Shown here: one piece after another, positions 1 through 6,336 of the stretch
Numbering within the stretch: the stretch's first letter is position 1
How the letters are laid out: each line of letters begins with the position of its first letter
Source of the DNA: CAWKMN01 sp963850765
GTDB taxonomy: Bacteria > Chloroflexota > Anaerolineae > Aggregatilineales > Aggregatilineaceae
DNA: 64,000 nt
Assembly: GCA_963850765.1 (NCBI GenBank)
Contig: CAWKMN010000006.1
Coordinates: forward strand, 372,001 to 436,000
Reading direction: 5' to 3'
Notes under the pieces: generated by a model
The model's database searches: none
Seen by the model: only the letters and a program-made list of their open reading frames with translations
Told to the model about the DNA's origin: nothing
Made by a program: the position numbers and the translations under genes

Positions 1-225
1 GCCATGAGCGCGGCGCAAACCTGGCTTGACGCGCGCGGTGAAGAATACGCGGCGGGCTTCCTGGCCGGTGCCGACTACGCGCATGAGTGGTCATTCCCGG
101 TCGGCTTTGGCGACGTGTTCGATACGTTTAACGCCGGCTTGCAGCTTGCGTTTGAAGGATCGTCACTGCCCGACGATGTGATCGTTGATACCGCCGGCGT
201 GGCCGAAGAAGTCCTCGCCCGCTAA
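1..225 (+). CDS. Sugar ABC transporter substrate-binding protein, C-terminal end
   Basis: The frame is open from the first base of the window and closes with TAA at 223-225, so only the last 74 residues are present. The fragment has the look of the C-terminal lobe of a family 1 extracellular solute-binding protein (aromatic and acidic residues, a final helix ending in VAEEVLAR). The call leans mainly on context: MalF- and MalG-type permease genes follow on the same strand, the usual binding protein-permease-permease order. An internal ATG at 4 is probably not the true start. In the cell it would be a secreted or anchored receptor delivering an oligosaccharide to the permeases. Substrate is unknown. 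Confidence 0.6.
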   Translation, partial: AMSAAQTWLDARGEEYAAGFLAGADYAHEWSFPVGFGDVFDTFNAGLQLAFEGSSLPDDVIVDTAGVAEEVLAR

Positions 226-243
226 TCCGCCAGCAAACAACAG

Positions 244-267
244 GGTGCGCTCTCAAAGGGGCGCACC
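244..267 (+). other. Hairpin between binding-protein and permease genes
   Basis: A 7-bp perfect stem (GGTGCGC at 244-250 with GCGCACC at 261-267) lies 19 bases after the binding-protein stop. No U-tract follows, so it is not a classic terminator. Hairpins here in sugar ABC operons often protect the upstream message, giving excess binding protein. The second importer of this window has an even stronger one at 59266-59302. Confidence 0.5.
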
Positions 268-299
268 TACTCTAGTAGCTATCCGAAAATGCATGTCTT

Positions 300-327
300 G
301 TAGGGGCGTATTGCAATACGCCCCTAC
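300..327. repeat. Perfect 28-bp intergenic palindrome (family 1)
   Basis: The two 14-base halves are exact reverse complements, beginning with GTAGGGGCGTATTG. Close copies lie at 45445-45472 and, less perfectly, 25867-25889 and 49178-49206. All are intergenic. It sits in the gap before the MalF-type gene. Confidence 0.85.
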
Positions 328-383
328 GGAACCCGGCAATTTACGGATACGCTGTAAATAGATTACGGAAAGGATGCGGTGCG

Positions 384-1496
384 ATGGCCGTAGCGGGCGT
401 TCAACAAAAGAGGCGGCTCACGACGATGGCCGCCAAAAAGCGGCAGGAGGCCACGGCTGCCTATCTGTTTATGCTGCCAGCCCTCATCATCTTTCTCGTC
501 TTCCTGATCATCCCGATTGCGGCGTCGATCTACCTCAGTTTCACCGACTGGAATGGGATTACGCCGGTCCGGGAAGACGATGCTTTTCAGTCCATCGGCT
601 TTGACAACTACAGTGACCTGCTGCGCGGCCAGCATGTGGAAGATGATGGGCGCGTGGTCAAAGCGTCTACGCGGCAAAAAGACTTCTTTATCGCGCTGAA
701 AAACACGATCTATTATGTGATGGGGGTGGTCCCGTTTCAGACGGTGATCGCGCTCATCCTGGCCGTGATCCTGAATCAGCGCTGGCTCAAGGCGAAGGGC
801 TTCTTCCGCACCGCGTTTTATTTCCCATCGATCACCTCGTCGGTGGTGATCTCGATCATCTTTATGTGGCTGTTCCAGCGCGGCGGTCTGGTGAATACGT
901 CGATCCAGGCGTTCGCCTCTGGTTATGGCAACGCCGACTTTGTCAACTGGCTCGACGACCCGCGCGGGATTATCCATATCATTCTGGAAAAGTTCGGCGT
1001 CGTCCGGTTGGACGTGGGCGACTGGGCCAGCAATCGCTACTTTGGCAATACCGTCTGGGACTGGTTCAGCGGCCCCAGTGTCACCATGCTCACCATCATG
1101 ATCCTGAACACCTGGACGACGATCGGCACGATGATGGTGATCTTCCTGGCGGCGCTGCAAGGTATCCCGTCGCACGTGTACGAAGCGGCGGCGATTGACG
1201 GTGCAAACGGCTGGCAGATCTTCCGCCGGATCACGGTGCCGCTGCTGCGACCGACGACGTTTTTTGTCGTCACGCTGGGCCTGATCGGTACGTTCCAGGT
1301 CTTCGATCAGGTGTTTGTCATCTCCAGCGGCGGCCCCGCCAAGACCACCTATACCATTGCCTACATGGTCTATCTGAACGGCTTCGACCGGTCCGCGATG
1401 GGACTGGCGGCAGCGACGGCGATCCTGCTGTTCATCATTATTTTTACGTTCACGATGCTCCAACGCCTGTTTGTGGGCGAACGAGCGAACGAGTAG
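384..1496 (+). CDS. Carbohydrate ABC transporter permease, MalF type
   Basis: A 370-residue inner-membrane permease. The N-terminal membrane segment is at about residues 28-50, further segments are spread over 110-360, and the EAA loop that docks the ATPase is visible as YEAAAIDGANGWQIFRR near residue 265. It would form the translocation pore with the MalG-type protein encoded 22 bases downstream. The ATG at 384 is preceded by GGAAAGG at 367-373 and is preferred over the internal ATG at 426. The protein is longer than many 290-310 residue relatives because of extended loops at about residues 65-100 and 175-230. No ATPase gene is nearby, so a shared MsmK/MalK-like ATPase encoded elsewhere is likely. 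Confidence 0.9.
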   Translation: MAVAGVQQKRRLTTMAAKKRQEATAAYLFMLPALIIFLVFLIIPIAASIYLSFTDWNGITPVREDDAFQSIGFDNYSDLLRGQHVEDDGRVVKASTRQKDFFIALKNTIYYVMGVVPFQTVIALILAVILNQRWLKAKGFFRTAFYFPSITSSVVISIIFMWLFQRGGLVNTSIQAFASGYGNADFVNWLDDPRGIIHIILEKFGVVRLDVGDWASNRYFGNTVWDWFSGPSVTMLTIMILNTWTTIGTMMVIFLAALQGIPSHVYEAAAIDGANGWQIFRRITVPLLRPTTFFVVTLGLIGTFQVFDQVFVISSGGPAKTTYTIAYMVYLNGFDRSAMGLAAATAILLFIIIFTFTMLQRLFVGERANE

Positions 1497-1518
1497 CAGC
1501 GGGGAAAGGTGACGACCG

Positions 1519-2478
1519 ATGACAACAACTGCCCAAGTCTCAGCCGAAGCGGAACGCCGAACGCCCCTGTCTCTCGCGTTCACGGTCGCCGGGTGGACCG
1601 TGCTGCTGGTGTTTGCCGCCCTGGAGATCTTCCCGTTCGTGTTCACCGTGGCGAACTCGTTTAAGTGCCTGCCCGCCGTGCAGACCTATCCACGCGCGGT
1701 CATCCCGGTGCCGCCGTTTGGCGCAGAGTGTGAGTATTCAGGCGAGCGCGAAGGAGTCAGCCGTCCGCCCAGCGAAACAGCCGCGCCGCTGACGTTTCAC
1801 CCCACGACCGAAGGCTACCGGGAAATCTTTGACGCAGATCTGCTGCGCTGGCTCTACAACACGGGTGTGTTCGCCATTGCCGTGACGATCTTACGGCTGG
1901 CGTTCGACTCGCTGGCCGGTTACGCGCTGGCACGGCTCAAATTCCCCGGCAACCGGCTGCTCTTTTATACCATTCTCGGCACCATGATGGTGCCGCCGGT
2001 CGTGCTGCTGATCCCGCGCTTCATCATCCTGAAGGAGTTGAGTATGCTCAACACCTACCAGGGGTTGATCGTCCCGCTGGCGGTGGATGCGTTTGGCATC
2101 TTTTTGATGAAACAGTTCTTCGAGTCCATCCCCGGTGAGATCGAAGAGGCGGCGCTGGTGGACGGCGCGAATCGGTTCGTGCTGTTCTTCCGCGTCGTGC
2201 TGCCGATGGCGACCCCGGCGCTGACCGCGCTGGCGATCTTCGCCTTTCAGGGCACCTGGAACGACTTCCTGATGCCGCTGATTATCCTGTCGGGCAACCG
2301 GGACCTGTGGACCCTGCCGCTTGGCCTCGCCTTCTTGCGGGGGGCCTATGGCGAAACGCTGCGCTGGCACGCGTTCCTGGCCGGCTCGGTGATCACCACG
2401 CTGCCCCTGGCGCTGATCTTCTTCTACTTCCAGCGCTATTTTGTCGAGGGGATCAGCTACAGCGGGTTGAAGGGGTGA
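1519..2478 (+). CDS. Carbohydrate ABC transporter permease, MalG type
   Basis: A 319-residue inner-membrane permease of the MalG branch. A hydrophobic segment at about residues 20-45 is followed by an extracytoplasmic loop with two cysteines (residues 50-90), then five more membrane segments. The EAA loop EEAALVDGANRFVLFFR is near residue 215, and the C-terminus ends in the typical YFVEGISYSGLKG. The start is supported by GGGGAAAGG at 1501-1509. It partners the MalF-type protein. The loop insertion between the first two segments is unusual for MalG. A terminator follows at 2505-2535. Confidence 0.9.
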   Translation: MTTTAQVSAEAERRTPLSLAFTVAGWTVLLVFAALEIFPFVFTVANSFKCLPAVQTYPRAVIPVPPFGAECEYSGEREGVSRPPSETAAPLTFHPTTEGYREIFDADLLRWLYNTGVFAIAVTILRLAFDSLAGYALARLKFPGNRLLFYTILGTMMVPPVVLLIPRFIILKELSMLNTYQGLIVPLAVDAFGIFLMKQFFESIPGEIEEAALVDGANRFVLFFRVVLPMATPALTALAIFAFQGTWNDFLMPLIILSGNRDLWTLPLGLAFLRGAYGETLRWHAFLAGSVITTLPLALIFFYFQRYFVEGISYSGLKG

Positions 2479-2504
2479 TCCGCATTATATAGTAGCTCTT
2501 AATT

Positions 2505-2535
2505 GGGGCGGAAACCAATCCGCCCCTTGTATTTT
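2505..2535 (+). terminator. Intrinsic terminator after the permease genes
   Basis: An 8-bp GC-rich stem (GGGGCGGA at 2505-2512 with TCCGCCCC at 2519-2526), a 6-base loop and the T-rich tail TTGTATTTT at 2527-2535. It ends the first sugar-import transcript; the DUF624 gene beyond may be transcribed by read-through. Confidence 0.75.
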
Positions 2536-2540
2536 GTTGG

Positions 2541-2638
2541 CCTCACCCCCGGCCCCTCTCCATTCAAAATGGAGAGGGGAGAATAAAGGGTCTCCCCTCT
2601 CTAGCTTGGCTGGAGAGGGGGACCGAGGGGGTGAGGCC
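2541..2638. repeat. Long imperfect palindrome (CCTCACC...GGTGAGG, family 3)
   Basis: The element begins CCTCACCCCCGGCCCCTCTCC and ends with the reverse motif GGAGAGGGGG...GGGGTGAGG. It contains a smaller internal hairpin (CCTCTCCATT/AATGGAGAGG). The same design recurs at 6235-6336 and 46772-46818, and in shorter forms at 12012-12055, 30567-30650, 39602-39703 and 49113-49155. All copies lie between genes, consistent with a mobile or REP-like family. Confidence 0.8.
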
Positions 2639-2657
2639 TTTGAGCACGGAGATCACG

Positions 2658-3278
2658 ATGGCCGATGGACTGCGCGCCGTGTGGCGCGGCCTGGGGAATT
2701 TTCGCAACCTGGGCTATGCCTATGTCTGGACCAATCTGGCGTTCGTGGCGCTGTGCCTGCCGGTGATCACCGCGCCCGCCGCCTACAGCGCGCTGATGCG
2801 CGTCGGGCATCTCGCCCACGCCGATCCCTCCGAGGCGGATCTCGCGGCGTTCTGGTCGGCGTTTCGTGCCAACTTTGGCCGCGCGCTGCTGTGGGGATTG
2901 GCTAATGGCCTCTTTGCGCTGGTAAATTTCAACAACCTGATCGCCTACGCCGCGATCGACACTCCGATCGTGCTGGCGCTCGAAACGATCTGGCTGCTGG
3001 CGGCGCTGATCTGGCTGGGCATGCTGTTCTACACGTGGCCCATCTACTATGAAATGCAGCAGCCAAGCGTGATCGGCGCGATGCGGAATGCGCTCGTCAT
3101 GGTGCTGCGTAATCCCCTGTATACCCTCGTGCTGCTGATCGTGATCCTGCTGCTGGCGCTGATCAGTACCGTGCTGGTCGCGGCCTGGCTGCTGCTCACC
3201 TGGGGTGTAATCGCCGCTATCTCGAATACCGCTGTGCTCGATCGGCTGACCCACTACCGCGCGCAGCTTGCCGCGTAA
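2658..3278 (+). CDS. DUF624 (YesL-like) integral membrane protein
   Basis: A 206-residue protein with about five to six hydrophobic segments, the glycine-rich start MADGLRAVWRGLGN and a segment reading LAFVALCLPVITAPAAYSALMR, both typical of DUF624/YesL proteins. The family is found beside MalF/MalG-type permeases for plant polysaccharide fragments, and its biochemical role is not established. I chose ATG at 2658 (GGAGAT upstream) over the GTG at 2631, which lies in the end of the upstream repeat. A second DUF624 gene at 61184-61807 sits next to the other MalFG-type importer of the window. Confidence 0.75.
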   Translation: MADGLRAVWRGLGNFRNLGYAYVWTNLAFVALCLPVITAPAAYSALMRVGHLAHADPSEADLAAFWSAFRANFGRALLWGLANGLFALVNFNNLIAYAAIDTPIVLALETIWLLAALIWLGMLFYTWPIYYEMQQPSVIGAMRNALVMVLRNPLYTLVLLIVILLLALISTVLVAAWLLLTWGVIAAISNTAVLDRLTHYRAQLAA

Positions 3279-3309
3279 CGCGCCGCTGGCAGACCGGGCG
3301 CGCCCTTTG

Positions 3310-3315
3310 TATAAT
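3310..3315 (+). promoter_or_regulatory. Possible -10 box of a leaderless promoter
   Basis: A perfect TATAAT in a very GC-rich context, ten bases before the GTG start of the methyltransferase gene. No convincing -35 box is 16-18 bases upstream. If used, transcription would begin at or next to the start codon, leaving no room for a ribosome binding site. Confidence 0.4.
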
Positions 3316-3325
3316 CGCGGCGTGT

Positions 3326-4168
3326 GTGGATACGCAGCAACAGAGGCAGCCCGGCTTGACAGACGACAAACGACCCGCACCCGTCGCGCAGGAACTCTAC
3401 ACCGAAGAATATTTTCTGACCGCGTGCGAAGGCTACGAAGATTTCCTGAACAGTGACGGCGAGAACCTGTCGCGGCGGCTGAAGGCGGCCTTTGAATACG
3501 CCGCCATCATGCCGGGGATGAACGTGCTGGATGTCGCCTGCGGGCGGGGTGAGATCGTGCGCCACTGCGCGCTGCTCGGGGCAGAGGCGTATGGTTTCGA
3601 CTACGCTCACGCCGCGATCCGGCTGTCGCGCAAACTGCTGGCGCGCGATAAGGACAAGGCGCGTGGGGTGATGGCCTTTGTCCAGGCCGAAGCGAAAAAT
3701 TTCCCGTTTCCCGATGCCGCCTTTGACCGTGTGCTGATGTTCGATATTGTTGAGCACCTGCACCCGTGGGAACTCCACCGCATGCTGCTCGAAGCACGGC
3801 GCGTGCTCAAGGCGGACGGCCGGCTGATCATCCACACCGCGCCGAATATCTGGTACGACCGCTATGCCTATCCGGTCGTGCGGCTGTTCCGGCGATTCGC
3901 GGGCGAGGGCAGCAAATATCCGGCCAACCCGCGCGAGTTTCTGGTCGAGCATAATCTCGACGTGCATGTCAACGAACAGTCGATGTTCGGGCTGCGCCGC
4001 ACGCTGGATCGGGCGGGATTCGCCGGGCGCGTCTGGCTGGATTCGCCGCCGCAGAATCGCCAGGAGAACCCGCTGCTGGGCGGGCTGCGCTATGTCCTGT
4101 TCAACTGGCCGCCGTTCCGCTGGTTTTTTGAGCGGGAAGTGTTCGCCGTGGCGCGCAAGAAGATGTAG
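3326..4168 (+). CDS. Class I SAM-dependent methyltransferase
   Basis: A 280-residue Rossmann-fold methyltransferase. Motif I reads VLDVACGRGEIVRHC (about residues 68-82), the acidic motif II region follows as YGFDYAHAAIRLSR, and DRVLMFDIVEHLHPWE with RRVLKADGRLIIHTAP are motifs IV-VI of the UbiE/Methyltransf_11 type. The C-terminal extension (tyrosine- and arginine-rich, NWPPFRWFF) is shared by enzymes acting on polyisoprenoid or glycan intermediates, but the substrate cannot be told. The start is GTG at 3326. A TATAAT at 3310-3315 lies only ten bases upstream, so the message may be leaderless; a downstream start is also possible. Confidence 0.8.
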   Translation: MDTQQQRQPGLTDDKRPAPVAQELYTEEYFLTACEGYEDFLNSDGENLSRRLKAAFEYAAIMPGMNVLDVACGRGEIVRHCALLGAEAYGFDYAHAAIRLSRKLLARDKDKARGVMAFVQAEAKNFPFPDAAFDRVLMFDIVEHLHPWELHRMLLEARRVLKADGRLIIHTAPNIWYDRYAYPVVRLFRRFAGEGSKYPANPREFLVEHNLDVHVNEQSMFGLRRTLDRAGFAGRVWLDSPPQNRQENPLLGGLRYVLFNWPPFRWFFEREVFAVARKKM

Positions 4169-4187
4169 TCATTGGTTGTTGGTTTAT

Positions 4188-4271
4188 GGTTATTAGTTTT
4201 TAGTGAAGGCGATTCTCCCCTCAACGGCTTTCACCGATAACTAAAAACCAAAAACTAACCACTAAAAACTG
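4188..4271. repeat. AT-rich inverted repeat
   Basis: A/T-rich block containing AGTTTTTAGT (about 4195) and ACTAAAAACT (about 4262), with further ACTAAAAACCA copies between. It could fold into a stem separating the methyltransferase and sortase genes. It is compositionally unlike its surroundings. Confidence 0.5.
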
Positions 4272-4277
4272 ATCACG

Positions 4278-5502
4278 ATGAGAATGGGTAAAATGCGCGA
4301 TAGACGACCGGTAGACGAGCTTTCAATTGAAGACCTGGAGCGCATTCTCGCCATTCGCAAGCGCGATATGCGCCAGAAGCGACTTCAGCGTTATGTTCGC
4401 GAGGGACGGCGTATCCCGGCCGTTTCCCCGATCGACCAGGAGCCGGAGCCGCTGCTCGCGCCGGTGATGGTTCCGCAGCAGCATGAAGCCGCGCAGGATC
4501 TCCCGCCGATGGAGCCGCCCGTTACATATGATCTGACCGGCGACATCCCGCGTTTTGAAGACGAGGTCGAGGATGAATTCGCCCAGCGCCAGCAGAAGCG
4601 CCGCCGAATTGAGCGCCCCGCGCGCCGCGCCGAATCGGGCGAAGGGCGATCGCGCCGCCGCGCCGTCTGGGATCATCTGCTGCTGGCCGTCGAGGTGCTG
4701 GGCGTGATGGGGATCTTCGGCGTGCTGATCGTCGGGGGGTATCTGATCATCAGCGAGCAAGACAAAATCGACGCGCTGGACGAGAAATCGGCGGAGATTC
4801 AGCGCGACGCCGACGCCATGCGCGAGACGCCGACGCCCGCCCCGATTTTGAGTCTGCGCCTCTCCGATTACGTGCTGCCCACCGGCCACTATTCACCCGA
4901 CCAAACCGGGGGTGAGGCAGCTTTTAACCTGGACGAACTGCCCGATAGCATCCGCCCGATGGCGCTGGCCCAGATTCTGGCCCCACAGGCCGAGCGTGTC
5001 GCGACGCAGCCGAGCAGCCCGAACCGGATCGTGATCGCGACGGACAAGGTGAGCGTCGATGCGTCCATTTACGGCGGTGACGACTGGGCGCAGCTGCAGA
5101 AAGGCGTCGGGCATCTTGCTGGCAGCGCCAATCCCGGCGAAGACGCGAATATGGTGCTGGCCGCGCATAATGATATTTTCGGCGAGATTTTCCGTGATAT
5201 ACAATATCTGACGCCGGGCGACGAAGTCAGGATACAAGCGCGCGACGGTCGCTGGTATACTTATGTGGTTTACGACAAACAGGTAGTCGCACCCTCGGAT
5301 GTGTGGGTGCTGGAACGTGGTCGCGAGTTCGATTCTCACGCTGATCACGTGCCACCCTTACCGTGTGGACAACATGCGTATGATCGTCTTCGCCCGGCTG
5401 AGTGAAGGCGAATCTTCGCCCATAGGTCACTTGTCCCGTCGCGGCATTCAGCCCGCCCAGGCCCCGACAGCGCGTATTGCAACGATAACTCAACCGAGCT
5501 AA
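4278..5502 (+). CDS. Sortase, class D/E-like, with one frame break and a foreign tail
   Basis: N-terminal cytoplasmic region (about residues 1-130, charged and proline-rich), one membrane anchor (about 135-160), then a sortase domain starting near IVIATDKVSVDASIYG. The catalytic His is in MVLAAHNDIFGEIFR. The catalytic Cys (TLITCHPYRVDN) and Arg (RMIVFARL) lie in the +1 frame: removing one G of the pair at 5319-5320 joins them to VLER without a gap. The gene thus encodes all three catalytic residues if that base is an error; if real, the protein ends at 5405 without its Cys. Sequence beyond about 5412 is antisense IS630 transposase, so the natural terminus has probably been replaced. Sortases attach proteins to the cell surface. 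Confidence 0.75.
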
Positions 5503-5916
5503 GGGGGCCCGCCGTCCCCGCGCTTCGTAGTCCTGGGCGAGGGTGGGTTGGCGTTCAAAGCCAAACTCGTCCAGATACACGAAAAGGATGGCCTCGGGAT
5601 AGGCCTGTGCGGCGGCCCGACAGGCCTCCAGATAGGCGACTTTGGCGGCGTAGTCGGCATCGGGGCTGTGCAGGTAGGTCCGCGCGCGTTTACGCCGCAC
5701 CGCTAAGCGATCCAGCAGCTGGGACAACCCGCCCAGCGTGTTTACTCCGAGCCAGGGACAACTCGCCTGCAACGCCGCTAACGTCCAGCGGCTTTGCCGT
5801 TGACCATACACCTGCGGGTCCTGATGGATGACGGTGAGCAGCGCTTGGCGGGCGCTAGCGGCCGTCGCGTGGTGAGGGGGAAAAAGCCGCTTTGCGTCCG
5901 CGGCCGCGTCGCACTG
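5409..5916 (-). mobile_element. IS630-family transposase remnant
   Basis: Read on the minus strand, the open frame entering at 5916 gives the middle of an IS630/Tc1-type transposase. A helical DNA-binding part (QDPQVYGQRQSRWTLAAL, WLGVNTLGGLSQLLDRL) is followed by the first catalytic Asp in FVYLDEFGFERQPTL and a GLGGLNAATGQVTYGRRF block. The element lacks the N-terminal start, the second Asp and the final Glu, and no terminal inverted repeats are seen, so it is dead. Its left edge runs into the 3' end of the sortase gene. Confidence 0.75.
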
Positions 5917-5957
5917 CTAACCTAATTCGATCAGGCTATTTGAAGGAGCATATTGCG

Positions 5958-6236
5958 TTGGCTAAGAAGACTACTCGACCCAATTTACCCCAGGAAACGC
6001 TCGAACGCGCGCGGCGCGAGCTGGCTCAAGGCGGCGTTCTTGTGGATGAGCAGCCCGTGCGTCCCACCGAGGCCGGCCAGCCCGTGGCGGCGGTCGCGGC
6101 CCCCAGGCCCAAGCGCCCGCTGTACCAGGCGGACCTGCGTACGGAATACGCGTATGTGATCAACGACCTGCGCAACATGGCGACTCTCGCCGCCGCGTTT
6201 ATGATCGTGCTGGTCGCGCTGTCGTTTGTGATCTAG
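5958..6236 (+). CDS. Small single-pass membrane protein
   Basis: A 92-residue protein with a basic, proline-rich N-terminus (AKKTTRPNLPQETLERARRE), a linker and one C-terminal membrane helix (NMATLAAAFMIVLVALSFVI). I chose TTG at 5958 because AAGGAG lies at 5943-5948, nine bases upstream; the longer frame from 5892 has no ribosome binding site. The C-terminal anchor suggests a cytoplasmic domain tethered to the membrane. Function unknown; the segment before the helix (LYQADLRTEYAYVINDLRN) looks conserved in style. Confidence 0.6.
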   Translation: MAKKTTRPNLPQETLERARRELAQGGVLVDEQPVRPTEAGQPVAAVAAPRPKRPLYQADLRTEYAYVINDLRNMATLAAAFMIVLVALSFVI

Positions 6237-6336
6237 CCTCACCCCTAAATCCCCTCTCCATGACATGGAGAGGGGACTTGATACGCGCGAGAATTTCTCC
6301 CCTCTTCACGGGGTGGAGAGGGGCTGGGGGTGAGGC
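6235..6336. repeat. Long imperfect palindrome (family 3)
   Basis: Starts CCTCACCCCTAAATCCCCTC and ends GAGGGGCTGGGGGTGAGG, with an inner hairpin (CTCCATGACATGGAG). It lies between two converging genes and may act as a transcription barrier for the FtsX operon. Confidence 0.8.

Noticed and set aside
363..1646. Long minus-strand frame (427 codons) opposite the MalF-type gene
   Set aside because: Arg/His/Asp/Gln-rich translation typical of antisense frames in GC-rich genes; no ribosome binding site.
5227..5408. C-terminal part of the minus-strand transposase frame
   Set aside because: After about 5410 the frame is antisense to the sortase gene and no longer transposase-like.
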